NCBI GenBank assembly: GCA_028869615.1
Contig: JAGWRQ010000047.1
Span: 1 to 12,847, forward strand
From: Candidatus Methylomirabilota bacterium
GTDB taxonomy: Bacteria > Methylomirabilota > Methylomirabilia > Methylomirabilales > Methylomirabilaceae
DNA length: 12,847 bases
Reading direction: 5' to 3'
Within the stretch, counting starts at the first letter, position 1. Each line of letters begins with the position of its first letter. Made by a program: the position numbers and the translations under genes. The notes beneath the pieces were generated by a model. It saw nothing but the letters and a program-made list of their open reading frames with translations, did not search any database and had not been told where the DNA came from. Positions 1 to 6,602 of the stretch are shown piece after piece.

Positions 1-100
1 CTTCGGAAGACAAACGGATAGGGGCTGCGGTTCTCATGTCTCATAGGATAGCTTATAGCGTAGATATATGTCAAGTTATTTATGACTCACTACACTAGAA

Positions 101-144
101 CCGCTCCAGAGTGAAGCTCACCCCTCACATCCCTCCTGGAGCGG
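101..144. repeat. Perfect 9-bp inverted repeat, possible RNA hairpin
   Basis: CCGCTCCAG (101-109) is the exact reverse complement of CTGGAGCGG (136-144), separated by 26 bases. The spacer contains a small GTGA/TCAC pairing of its own (111-121). No T-run follows on either strand, so it is not a standard intrinsic terminator. It could be a transcript-end hairpin, a protein-binding site or chance; function is unknown. Confidence 0.4.
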
Positions 145-221
145 AGCATCAAGAGAGGGGCTTTATCGTCGCCCTGTTCCTGCTGATGCTGCACCTGAGC
201 GATCATCAGCGTCGCCCCTAG
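111..221 (+). pseudogene. Possible remnant of a type IV pilin-like N-terminus
   Basis: Reading from a GTG at 111 to a TAG at 219-221 gives 36 codons. The middle reads Glu-Arg-Gly-Phe followed by a stretch of hydrophobic residues (Ile-Val-Ala-Leu-Phe-Leu-Leu-Met-Leu), then a charged tail His-Gln-Arg-Arg-Pro. A Gly-Phe junction ahead of a hydrophobic helix is what prepilin-peptidase substrates (PilX and minor pilin type) show at their N-terminus. The helix is too short, the usual Glu at mature position 5 is missing, and there is no ribosome binding site before the GTG. It may be a decayed fragment or a chance resemblance. Confidence 0.15.
182..210. repeat. 7-bp inverted repeat upstream of gltA
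   Basis: GCTGATG (182-188) is the reverse complement of CATCAGC (204-210), with a 15-base loop. It lies inside the short open frame ending at 221. No T-run follows. It could be a hairpin in a leader transcript, but nothing else supports a function. Confidence 0.3.
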
Positions 222-322
222 CAGACTGCTCGCTCCACCTCCGAGAGGCCGCCAACTGTCATTTTGGGCAGAAGCACCAAGACTAAATTGTGGAGCGCCC
301 TATACTCTACTATCCTGATTTA

Positions 323-331
323 TGCTAGTAT
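323..331 (+). promoter_or_regulatory. Candidate extended -10 promoter for gltA
   Basis: TG (323-324), one base, then TAGTAT (326-331) fits an extended -10 element. The same nine bases form the -10 of the nuo promoter at 8407-8415. No good -35 lies 17-18 bases upstream. An alternative is TTGTGG (288-293), 17 bases, TATCCT (311-316). Either would give a gltA leader of roughly 90-110 bases. This is inferred from the sequence alone. Confidence 0.35.
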
Positions 332-426
332 CGGTTTTTGTAAACTACCTGACTTACGGACACCGACTGGACTCTACAGCCAAAGAGAAGGCGTGAGAGG
401 GGTCGCTCGGCGCGAGGAGGAGCTTC

Positions 427-1734
427 ATGGCGGACAGCTTGACCATCATCGACAACCGAACCGAGAAGAAGTACGAAATCCCTATCGAGCATGGGACGAT
501 CAAAGCCATGGATCTCCGGCAGATCAAGACCTCGGACGGCGATTTCGGATTGATGAGCTATGACCCGTCATTTGGTAACACCGCTTGCTGCAAAAGCCGG
601 ATTACGTTCATCGACGGTGAACGGGGGATCCTGCTGCATAGAGGCTATCCCATCGAGCAGTTAGCCGAGAAAAGCACCTACCTAGAGACCGCATATCTCC
701 TTATCTACGGGGAACTCCCCAGCGGCGAACAGATGGATGAATTCGCCAACCAGGTCACGCGCCATACCATGGTCCATGAAAATATCAAAAAGTTGATGGA
801 TGGCTTTCACTATGACGCCCACCCGATGGGGATCCTCTTGGGGACGGTTGGCGCCCTCTCGACCTTTTATCCGGATGCCAAGAATATTACGGATCCGCAA
901 GCCCGCCAAAGGCAGGTCATTCGCCTGATCGCCAAGATGCCGACGCTGGCGGCGTATGCCTACCGACATAGCCGCGGGCTGCCGTACACCTACCCGGACA
1001 ATAACCTGAGCTTTACCGGCAACTTCCTCAATATGCTGTTCCGGATTACAGAGCCGACCTACTATCCTCATCCTGTGCTGGAACGAGCCTTGGATGTTCT
1101 GTTTATTCTGCACGCCGACCACGAGCAGAACTGCAGCGGCAATGCCATGCGGTCTGTCGGCAGCTCCCACGTGGACCCGTTCTCCGCTGTGGCCGCAGCC
1201 ATAGCGGCCCTCTACGGCCCCCTGCACGGTGGGGCCAATGAGGCTGTGCTCCGGATGCTGAAGGAGATCGGGTCGGCGGACAAAGTGGCCGCGCATATTA
1301 AGAAGGTCAAGGCCGGCGAAGTGCGGTTGATGGGATTCGGGCATCGAGTCTACAAGAACTACGATCCCAGGGCCAAGGTCATCAAGCGGCTGGCTGAAGA
1401 GGTCTTTGAGGTTACTGGAAAAAATCCCTTGCTGGAGGTGGCGCTCGAGCTGGAGAGAATCGCGCTCCAGGATGAGTACTTCATCGCGCGAAAGCTCTAC
1501 CCAAACATCGATTTTTACACCGGCTTGATCTACGAGGCGATGAAGTTCCCGATGGACATGTTCCCGGTACTCTTCGCCATCCCCAGGACGGCCGGGTGGG
1601 TTGCCCAGTGGGAGGAGATGCTCCTCGACCCGGAACAGAAGATCGCACGTCCCAGGCAGATCTATCTTGGTCCACTACGGCGCGACTATTACCCAATGGC
1701 CAAACGACCGAGTCAGGCGCCAGGCAGAGATTGA
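427..1734 (+). CDS. gltA: Citrate synthase (type II, GltA-like)
   Basis: Condenses oxaloacetate and acetyl-CoA to citrate in the cytoplasm, the entry step of the TCA cycle. The 435-residue product is close to the usual length of hexameric bacterial GltA and collinear with it. The three catalytic residues are recognisable: His267 in GPLHGGANEA, His306 in GFGHRVYKNYDPRAK and Asp362 in NIDFYTG, nearly at the E. coli positions 264, 305 and 362. LHADHEQN (residues 229-236) is another family signature. The start is firm: AGGAGG at 415-420 lies 6 bases before the ATG. The C-terminus is complete (RPRQIYLGP, then a 20-residue tail). An unrelated small gene begins 1 base after the stop, suggesting co-transcription. 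I see no frameshift or missing key residue. The only alternative is the paralogous 2-methylcitrate synthase, less likely given the overall GltA-type sequence. Confidence 0.97.
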   Translation: MADSLTIIDNRTEKKYEIPIEHGTIKAMDLRQIKTSDGDFGLMSYDPSFGNTACCKSRITFIDGERGILLHRGYPIEQLAEKSTYLETAYLLIYGELPSGEQMDEFANQVTRHTMVHENIKKLMDGFHYDAHPMGILLGTVGALSTFYPDAKNITDPQARQRQVIRLIAKMPTLAAYAYRHSRGLPYTYPDNNLSFTGNFLNMLFRITEPTYYPHPVLERALDVLFILHADHEQNCSGNAMRSVGSSHVDPFSAVAAAIAALYGPLHGGANEAVLRMLKEIGSADKVAAHIKKVKAGEVRLMGFGHRVYKNYDPRAKVIKRLAEEVFEVTGKNPLLEVALELERIALQDEYFIARKLYPNIDFYTGLIYEAMKFPMDMFPVLFAIPRTAGWVAQWEEMLLDPEQKIARPRQIYLGPLRRDYYPMAKRPSQAPGRD

Positions 1735-1735
1735 G

Positions 1736-2077
1736 GTGGCCGGGTCAATCCCTTTCGCTCATCCCAGCGAGGAAGAGTTTGCGAAGGTCTTGGATTTCTA
1801 CCAAATTCGATGGGAGTATGAACCCAAGACATTTCCTCTCGCCTGGGATGAGGCGGGCAATGCGACCGAAGCCTTCTCGCCGGATTTCTATCTGGTTGAC
1901 TTCGACCTCTTCATTGAACTGACCACGCTCAAGCAGAGCCTGGTGACGGAGAAGAATCGAAAGATCAGACGGTTTCGAGAGCTATACCCGGAGATGAAGC
2001 TGAAGGTGTTTTATGGGAGAGACTATCGGAACTTACTCGCCAAGTACGGCCTTGCAAAAAGAAGCAGCTCCAAGTGA
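1736..2077 (+). CDS. Small protein with PD-(D/E)XK nuclease-like motifs, function unknown
   Basis: I do not recognise a named gene. From GTG at 1736, one base after the gltA stop, the product is 113 residues. The frame stays open upstream inside gltA, with TTG 1667 and ATG 1601 as other possible starts; GTG 1736 is preferred because it avoids overlap and follows an AG-rich stretch. The protein begins with an acidic helix (SEEEFAKVLDFY, residues 11-22). It continues with WEYEP (26-30), SPDFYL (48-53), FIELTT (59-64), a basic helix (NRKIRRFRELYP, 74-85), then KLKVFYGRDY (88-97). A helix Glu, then PD, then E-x-T/K about 11 residues on, is the spacing of the PD-(D/E)XK nuclease fold. The usual Lys of ExK is Thr here, with Lys66 nearby. 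Expression is probably coupled to gltA. DNA repair or nucleic-acid processing is a guess from the fold only. Confidence 0.7.
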   Translation: MAGSIPFAHPSEEEFAKVLDFYQIRWEYEPKTFPLAWDEAGNATEAFSPDFYLVDFDLFIELTTLKQSLVTEKNRKIRRFRELYPEMKLKVFYGRDYRNLLAKYGLAKRSSSK

Positions 2078-2323
2078 CCCTTTGGCCTCCATGCTTTCCC
2101 AGGCACACAACTCTTCCGTCTCTCCTGGGTGTTTATGATCTTTCCACCAGCCTAACGAGCCTGATGCGTTAACCTCGAACCCAGGACCGTCTGAGACACC
2201 CTGGTACTTGGTGGTGGCCTTCAGACCTCTTGGAGCTACTTAATATATAGGACGAGCCCCGATTATTGTCAAGGGGACAAATCAATTTCCTGCCATTTTT
2301 TGGAGTCTGAGGTGCACGACAAC
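2078..2323. other. Gap before hpt with nested hairpin
   Basis: No gene was found. A nested inverted repeat is present: CCAGG (2181-2185) pairs with CCTGG (2200-2204) and encloses GTC (2189-2191) pairing with GAC (2195-2197). A looser pairing is CCCAGG (2098-2103) with CCTGGG (2124-2129), without a useful T-run. TTGTC and GACAA (2266-2280) form a small palindrome. TATATA at 2244-2249 could be a -10 with TTCAGA (2220-2225) as a weak -35, 18 bases apart, for hpt. No known purine riboswitch core is visible. Confidence 0.35.
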
Positions 2324-2863
2324 ATGATCCAGGATCTTGCTGAAGTATTGATATCCGAAGAGGCGATTGCTCATCGCATCCGGGAACTGGGGGCTGAAAT
2401 TTCGCGGGATTATCTCGGTAAAGAGCTTGTCCTTGCCGGAGTGCTAAGGGGGGCCTCGTTCTTCCTGGCCGATCTGGCGCGAGCCATATCTATTCCGCTC
2501 GTCATCGATTTTATTTCTATTTCGAGCTACGGCCCCGCAACCAAAGCCTCCGGCGTCGTCGGCATCAGAAAAGACCTCGATGAAAGTATTGGCGGCCGAG
2601 ACCTCCTCGTCATAGAAGATATCGTGGACACCGGCCTCACCCTGAGTTATCTGCTGAAGATCTTCCGGGCTCGCCAGCCGTCCAGCCTGCAGATCTGCAC
2701 GTTCTTGGACCGGAAGGTGCGTCGTATCATTGACCTGCCCATTGCTTATCGAGGATTTGAAATTCCCGAGAAGTTCATCGTCGGCTACGGCCTCGATTAC
2801 AATCAGCGCTATCGCAACCTGCCCTGCATCGGTGTCCTGAAATCCGAGCTGATGACCGGATAA
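2324..2863 (+). CDS. hpt: Hypoxanthine phosphoribosyltransferase
   Basis: Transfers the phosphoribosyl group of PRPP to hypoxanthine or guanine, giving IMP or GMP in purine salvage in the cytoplasm. From ATG 2324 the product is 179 residues, the normal size. Visible motifs are LRG at 41-43 (PRPP-binding turn), the flexible-loop SSYG at 67-70, and the PRPP loop VIEDIVDTGLTL at 96-107. Also present are DRK at 129-131, with the Lys expected to contact the purine, and FIVGYGLDY at 151-159, with Asp158 in the catalytic-site region. Two upstream in-frame starts exist (TTG 2300, GTG 2312). I prefer the ATG because homologues begin close to VLISEE and GAGGT (2309-2313) precedes it by 10 bases; GTG 2312 with GGAG at 2302-2305 is a fair alternative. 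It stands apart from the gltA unit, with a 246-base gap, so it probably has its own promoter. Confidence 0.93.
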   Translation: MIQDLAEVLISEEAIAHRIRELGAEISRDYLGKELVLAGVLRGASFFLADLARAISIPLVIDFISISSYGPATKASGVVGIRKDLDESIGGRDLLVIEDIVDTGLTLSYLLKIFRARQPSSLQICTFLDRKVRRIIDLPIAYRGFEIPEKFIVGYGLDYNQRYRNLPCIGVLKSELMTG

Positions 2864-2879
2864 GGGATGAGCCGGATTC

Positions 2880-2908
2880 TCGACATGCTTTCGCAGATAT
2901 GGTAAAAA
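2880..2908 (+). promoter_or_regulatory. Candidate sigma70-type promoter for tRNA-Leu
   Basis: TCGACA (2880-2885) lies 17 bases before TAAAAA (2903-2908), and a TG at 2900-2901 gives an extended -10. The predicted start is near 2915, about 20 bases before the tRNA. It lies immediately after the hpt stop, so read-through from hpt is also possible. Confidence 0.45.
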
Positions 2909-2936
2909 AGTCTCGCTCCTTTTCCGTTCTCGTTAT

Positions 2937-3023
2937 GCCGGGGTGGTGAAACTGGTAGACGCACGGGACTCAAAATCCCGCGGGCTTCGGTCCATGAGGG
3001 TTCGACTCCCTCCCCCGGCACCA
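2937..3023 (+). tRNA. tRNA-Leu, anticodon CAA
   Basis: An 87-base class II tRNA decoding UUG codons. The acceptor arm GCCGGGG (2937-2943) pairs with CCCCGGC (3013-3019), followed by discriminator A and an encoded CCA (3021-3023). The anticodon stem CGGGA/TCCCG (2964-2968, 2976-2980) encloses the loop CTCAAAA with anticodon CAA at 2971-2973. A long variable arm of about 15 bases (2981-2995) folds around a TTCG loop, as expected for leucine. The T arm GAGGG/CCCTC (2996-3000, 3008-3012) carries TTCGACT. The AGACGC in the D-arm region is typical of bacterial tRNA-Leu. No clear T-run terminator follows. Confidence 0.97.
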
Positions 3024-3087
3024 CAACCATCCGCTGCCGCGATTATCTCTTGCGATGTCCACAAACTTAACGACAATACAAAACTTC

Positions 3088-3116
3088 TTGCCTTAGGTGG
3101 GGCTCTCTGATATAAG
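3088..3116 (+). promoter_or_regulatory. Sigma70-type promoter with extended -10 before lptD
   Basis: TTGCCT (3088-3093) lies 17 bases before TATAAG (3111-3116), with TG at 3108-3109 completing an extended -10. The predicted start is near 3123, leaving a leader of about 118 bases that includes a palindrome (3177-3198) and a direct repeat (3202-3237). It is the best promoter match between the tRNA and lptD. Confidence 0.6.
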
Positions 3117-3176
3117 GCGAAGGCATCTTGCACTAGTTCGATGTGGTAGACGCGCCGTGTGCTGCGCCCGTTCCGG

Positions 3177-3198
3177 GTAGGGCACGCCCTGCCCCTAC
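3177..3198. repeat. GC-rich palindrome in the lptD leader
   Basis: GTAGGG (3177-3182) pairs with CCCTAC (3193-3198) around a 10-base GC-rich centre. Compact palindromes of this GTAGGG...CCCTAC form occur as dispersed intergenic repeats in various bacteria; whether this one is repeated in this genome cannot be seen from a single copy. In the RNA it would form a hairpin upstream of the lptD ribosome binding site. Confidence 0.35.
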
Positions 3199-3201
3199 AA
3201 A

Positions 3202-3237
3202 GGTCTTTGGTTCTTTAGCACCCTCGCGAGGTCTTTG
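3202..3237 (+). repeat. 8-bp direct repeat overlapping the lptD ribosome binding site
   Basis: GGTCTTTG occurs at 3202-3209 and again at 3230-3237, start-to-start distance 28 bases. The second copy covers the GAGGT Shine-Dalgarno sequence and the base run just before the ATG at 3241. It could be a binding site for a regulator, or a small duplication. Confidence 0.3.
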
Positions 3238-3240
3238 TCG

Positions 3241-5532
3241 ATGCCACGTTACCTCTTGCCTGTGTTGGCGGTGCTCCTCTTCCTCGCCTCCCCCTGGTTC
3301 ATGCCAGCGGTCTTCGCACAAGATACGGGCTCCCGGGGCCTTCTCGATAAGCTCACTGATCTCAAATCGGCTGTTCGGATCGAGGCGAATGAGATCGAGC
3401 GCCACGAGCGCGACAAGCTCACCATTGCGAGAGGCGACGTCCGAATCCAGATGGAGAACCGCATCCTCAATGCGGATGAGGTCGAGATGGATCAGGTCCA
3501 GGAGGTGATCCGGGCGAGAGGGAGAGTTCAGCTCGTCGATGGGGCAAATCGACTGGATGGCGATCGATTGGAATACCACTACCGCACCAATACGGGTGTG
3601 ATGTATCAGGCCAAAGGGGCGATCCCCCCTGCGACCGTCTTTCAAGGCGCTGAGATCCATAAAGAAGGGGAGAGTAGGTATCGGCTGATCGATGGCAGCT
3701 TCACGACCTGCCGCATCTGCCAACCTGAACCCGGCGGTGTCGATTGGGAGATTCACGCGAAAGAGGGGGTCCTCGAACAGGACGAGTATCTCGAAGCGAG
3801 ATGGGCCTCGTTTTGGGTCCGTGGCCTACCCTCACCTCCCATCCCGTATCTTATTTATCCTATCGGGCCGCGGCGCACCGGCTTTCTTATCCCCCAGATT
3901 GGTACCAGCGGTCGGTCAGGGTTCACGTATAAACAGCCGTTCTTCTGGGCCATTGATGAGTCCCAGGATCTCACCCTGACCGGTGTCTACCGAGGCAGGC
4001 GGGGCGGTGAGGGCCAAGCGACCTATCGGTATATCATAGGACCGGAGGCGAAAGGTTTCCTGGATGCCCGAGTGATCCAGGATCGCCGGAGTGAGACGCA
4101 GAGCGAGGTACGGACTACCATCACTGCTCGTCACGATCAGCAATTCAGTCCGGAGCTGAGCCTGAAAGGCGACATCAACTACGTGAGCGACCGAACTATC
4201 CAGCGACAGTTCCCTGAGACACCGTCCGAAGCGAGGACCGCCAGCTTCGCCAACTCACGGGTCTTCCTCACGCAGATGTGGCAGCATTACGGCCTCCAGC
4301 TTCTGCTGGACGACACCCGCACCCTGAATCTCGATACCAGCGACAGTCGTCTCAGCCGCGTTCCTGAGGTGGGCTTCTTCGCCTCTCCACAGCGACTGTT
4401 CGGCCTGCCCCTCCTTTTGGAGGGGCAACTCTCCGGGGCTTATCTCCGGCGGAGAGAGACGCCGGACAGCGGTCGGGCTGATCTGTTTCCGAAACTGTTA
4501 CTACCGTGGCGTCTGCTTCCCTGGGCAACTATGACGCCGTCGGTCGGCTTCCGGGAAACCGCCTACACGAAGCGCCTCAATGAAGGAGCGGGTGGTACGA
4601 GCCGGGAGCTGTTTGAAGCTCGCAACGAGCTTGCGGCCAGATTCTTCCGCAACTTTGAGATGCCAAGCGCGCGGGTTGATCGGCTGGTCCACGTGGTTGA
4701 GCCGCGCCTCAGTTACTGGTACATCAATCCTGTCGGTCAACAGAGGCTTCCGCAGTTCGATAACGTCGATTTCATCAGTACGCAAAACAGGATCACCTAC
4801 ACCCTTACGAACCGTCTGCTGGCCAAGCTCAAGGAGGCCGACGGTTCCACTCGTACCCATGAAGTCCTCTCCTTTTCACTCAGCCAAAGCGTCAACCTGA
4901 ATCCCCAGACGCGAACCTTTTCCGACCTCTTTCTGAATGCGCTGACACCGGAACGGATCGACCAGGCGGTCCGTGAAGAGACCCGCACGCCGGCCAGCCG
5001 CACGGGCTTCTCGGCGGTGCGGGAGCGTCGCTTCTCCAACCTGGTGGCCGACCTCCGCGCTTCCCCCTTGCAACATCTAGGATTGTACGGGGTTGCCGCC
5101 ATCAATACCGAACGGAATCGGGTCGATGGGGTCGAGGCCGGCATCCAACTTGCTTACCCCGACTACGGACGGATACAACTGGCCCACTCCTTCATCCGGG
5201 GTGGCGCGACGGCCGAGCAGCCCTCCGGTCCCTTTCGCGATCGGGAGACCTCTGGCATCGTTGGCCGACTGCTGCTCACGCCGATCAAAAATGTCGCCAT
5301 CAACTACTACGGGCGGTACGATCCCCGCCTGGATACCAGCCTGGAGAACAATGCGGTCGTGACCTACGCCACCTGTTGCTGGATGGTGGGGCTTCATTTT
5401 CTCAACCGTCGTAACCGTGCGTTCGATCCCGGGTTGGGGGGCTCTGAGAACAGTGTCGAGTTCTTTTTCCAGCTGCTGACCGGCGGGGCTCCGCCACCTC
5501 CAGAGCGAGGAGCCCAGTACCTGCGGCGCTGA
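3241..5532 (+). CDS. lptD: LPS-assembly protein LptD (outer-membrane beta-barrel)
   Basis: Final component of the Lpt bridge; with lipoprotein LptE it inserts lipopolysaccharide into the outer leaflet of the outer membrane. From ATG 3241 (GAGGT 8 bases upstream) the product is 763 residues, near E. coli LptD (about 780). A signal peptide covers residues 1-26 with likely cleavage at VFA/QD. An OstA/LptA-like periplasmic domain follows, about 43-150 (repeated GDVRI- and GRVQL-type strands), then a long C-terminal region of alternating, aromatic-rich strands typical of the barrel. The protein has exactly four cysteines: a CxxC pair (157, 160) after GSFTT and an adjacent pair (712, 713) near the C-terminus, the latter matching the CC pair that forms disulfides in E. 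coli LptD. The last 20 or so residues are a proline-rich tail after a strand-like VEFFFQL. A TTG 6 bases upstream is possible but too close to the Shine-Dalgarno. It has its own promoter and no obvious operon partner. Confidence 0.93.
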   Translation: MPRYLLPVLAVLLFLASPWFMPAVFAQDTGSRGLLDKLTDLKSAVRIEANEIERHERDKLTIARGDVRIQMENRILNADEVEMDQVQEVIRARGRVQLVDGANRLDGDRLEYHYRTNTGVMYQAKGAIPPATVFQGAEIHKEGESRYRLIDGSFTTCRICQPEPGGVDWEIHAKEGVLEQDEYLEARWASFWVRGLPSPPIPYLIYPIGPRRTGFLIPQIGTSGRSGFTYKQPFFWAIDESQDLTLTGVYRGRRGGEGQATYRYIIGPEAKGFLDARVIQDRRSETQSEVRTTITARHDQQFSPELSLKGDINYVSDRTIQRQFPETPSEARTASFANSRVFLTQMWQHYGLQLLLDDTRTLNLDTSDSRLSRVPEVGFFASPQRLFGLPLLLEGQLSGAYLRRRETPDSGRADLFPKLLLPWRLLPWATMTPSVGFRETAYTKRLNEGAGGTSRELFEARNELAARFFRNFEMPSARVDRLVHVVEPRLSYWYINPVGQQRLPQFDNVDFISTQNRITYTLTNRLLAKLKEADGSTRTHEVLSFSLSQSVNLNPQTRTFSDLFLNALTPERIDQAVREETRTPASRTGFSAVRERRFSNLVADLRASPLQHLGLYGVAAINTERNRVDGVEAGIQLAYPDYGRIQLAHSFIRGGATAEQPSGPFRDRETSGIVGRLLLTPIKNVAINYYGRYDPRLDTSLENNAVVTYATCCWMVGLHFLNRRNRAFDPGLGGSENSVEFFFQLLTGGAPPPPERGAQYLRR

Positions 5533-5538
5533 AGGCAG

Positions 5539-5567
5539 TTGACCGAGATGGGTGGCACGGGTAGAAT
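5539..5567 (+). promoter_or_regulatory. Sigma70-type promoter for hemB-hemL
   Basis: TTGACC (5539-5544) lies exactly 17 bases before TAGAAT (5562-5567); both hexamers are 5 of 6 to consensus. The predicted start near 5574 leaves a leader of about 48 bases before the hemB ATG. It begins 7 bases after the lptD stop, indicating that the heme genes are transcribed independently of lptD. Confidence 0.65.
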
Positions 5568-5621
5568 GATCTGCAGAAGAAGGCGACCGCCCCACAATAT
5601 TTGCGCCTTCGAGGAGGAGCC

Positions 5622-6602
5622 ATGTACTACCCGGTATTTCGGCCACGGCGCCTGCGTCAGAATGAGACCCTTCGCCGATTGGTACGAGAAACTCACCTGC
5701 ATCGCGAAGATCTGATTCAGCCGCTTTTTGTTGTCCACGGACGTGGCGTGCGTCAGGAGATCTCCTCGATGCCGGGCTGTTTCCATCTTTCGGTGGACGA
5801 GCTGGCCAAGGAGGCGAAAGAGGCAGCGGCGATGGGTATCCCCGGAGTCATCCTGTTCGGCCTGCCGGCTGCGAAAGATGCTATGGGCTCTGAGGCCTAC
5901 GCTGAGGATGGGATCGTCCAACAGGCGGTGCGGGCGATCAAGGACACCGTATCGGACCTGCTGGTCATGACAGACGTCTGCTTATGCGAATACACCAGCC
6001 ACGGTCACTGCGGTGTTGTGGAACGGGGTCAGGTCAAGAACGATCCGACACTGGAACTGCTGGCCAGAACGGCGCTCTCTCATGCCGAGTCCGGCGCCGA
6101 TTTGGTCGCGCCCTCAGACATGATGGATGGCCGGGTGTCGGCCATCCGTGAGACGCTGGATGAGGAGGGCTTCGAGGATACGCCGATCATGGCCTATTCG
6201 GCCAAGTATGCCAGCGCCTTCTATGGTCCGTTCCGTGATGCGGCTGCCTCAGCGCCCCAATTCGGCGATCGCCGCACCTACCAGATGGATCCGGCGAACA
6301 GTGACGAGGCGCTGCGGGAGGTAGGGCTTGACCTGGAGGAGGGAGCGGACATCGTGATGGTGAAGCCTGCCCTTCCGTACCTGGATATCCTCTGGCGGGT
6401 GAAGCAGGAGTTTGGCGGGCCGCTCGCAGCCTATCATGTGAGCGGCGAATATGCCATGTTGAAGGCGGCCGGGCGGCTCGGGTGGATCGATGAAGAGCGG
6501 GTCCTCATGGAGACGTTGACGTCGATCAAGCGGGCCGGCGCCGACCTGATCCTGACCTATGCCGCCAAGGAGGCCGCACGCCTGCTGGAGAACAGACCGT
6601 GA
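5622..6602 (+). CDS. hemB: Delta-aminolevulinic acid dehydratase (porphobilinogen synthase)
   Basis: Joins two 5-aminolevulinate molecules into porphobilinogen, the first common step of tetrapyrrole synthesis, in the cytoplasm. The 326-residue product is full length. Both Schiff-base lysines are present: Lys195 in [16 protein letters not shown] and Lys248 in [10 protein letters not shown]. The zinc-binding triad Cys120, Cys122 and Cys130 ([14 protein letters not shown]) marks this as the zinc-dependent type, as in E. coli, rather than the magnesium type with Asp in these positions. The start is ATG 5622, with AGGAGG at 5612-5617 only 4 bases before it; an in-frame TTG at 5601 lacks a ribosome binding site. 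The stop overlaps the GTG start of hemL (bases 6599-6602), so translation of the two is coupled. That pairing fits the pathway: HemL supplies the substrate of HemB. Confidence 0.97.
   Translation: MYYPVFRPRRLRQNETLRRLVRETHLHREDLIQPLFVVHGRGVRQEISSMPGCFHLSVDELAKEAKEAAAMGIPGVILFGLPAAKDAMGSEAYAEDGIVQQAVRAIKDTVSDLLVMTDVCLCEYTSHGHCGVVERGQVKNDPTLELLARTALSHAESGADLVAPSDMMDGRVSAIRETLDEEGFEDTPIMAYSAKYASAFYGPFRDAAASAPQFGDRRTYQMDPANSDEALREVGLDLEEGADIVMVKPALPYLDILWRVKQEFGGPLAAYHVSGEYAMLKAAGRLGWIDEERVLMETLTSIKRAGADLILTYAAKEAARLLENRP

Larger units (their letters stand above)
1..426. other. Non-coding region upstream of gltA
   Basis: No convincing gene was found here. The first 100 bases are AT-richer than the rest of the window. 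The stretch holds a 9-bp inverted repeat (101-144), a 7-bp inverted repeat (182-210), a short open frame with a pilin-like N-terminus (111-221) and a candidate extended -10 element (323-331). An open frame running 264-563 is out of frame with gltA over its second half and has no recognisable protein features, so I treat it as spurious. The region may contain the end of an upstream gene's regulatory DNA, but nothing shows which way that gene would run. Confidence 0.6.

Noticed and set aside
264..563. 99-codon open frame overlapping the gltA start
   Set aside because: It has no recognisable domain, is out of frame with gltA and covers its ribosome binding site; the gltA evidence is decisive.
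682..1344. 220-codon open frame on the minus strand inside gltA
   Set aside because: It lies wholly antisense to citrate synthase, is rich in His, Arg and Gln as expected of a shadow frame, and shows no family motif.
2100..2250. Minus-strand GGTTCGA resembling a tRNA T loop upstream of hpt
   Set aside because: The flanking five-base stems do not pair and no acceptor or anticodon arm can be built.
2078..2323. Purine riboswitch before hpt
   Set aside because: The conserved purine-riboswitch core bases and three-way junction are not visible; only simple hairpins are present.
2809..3133. Two antisense open frames crossing the tRNA-Leu
   Set aside because: They read the reverse complement of the tRNA, giving peptides of the familiar spurious type (GVEPS and SRTLM/FESRASTSF-like). 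The tRNA itself explains the sequence.
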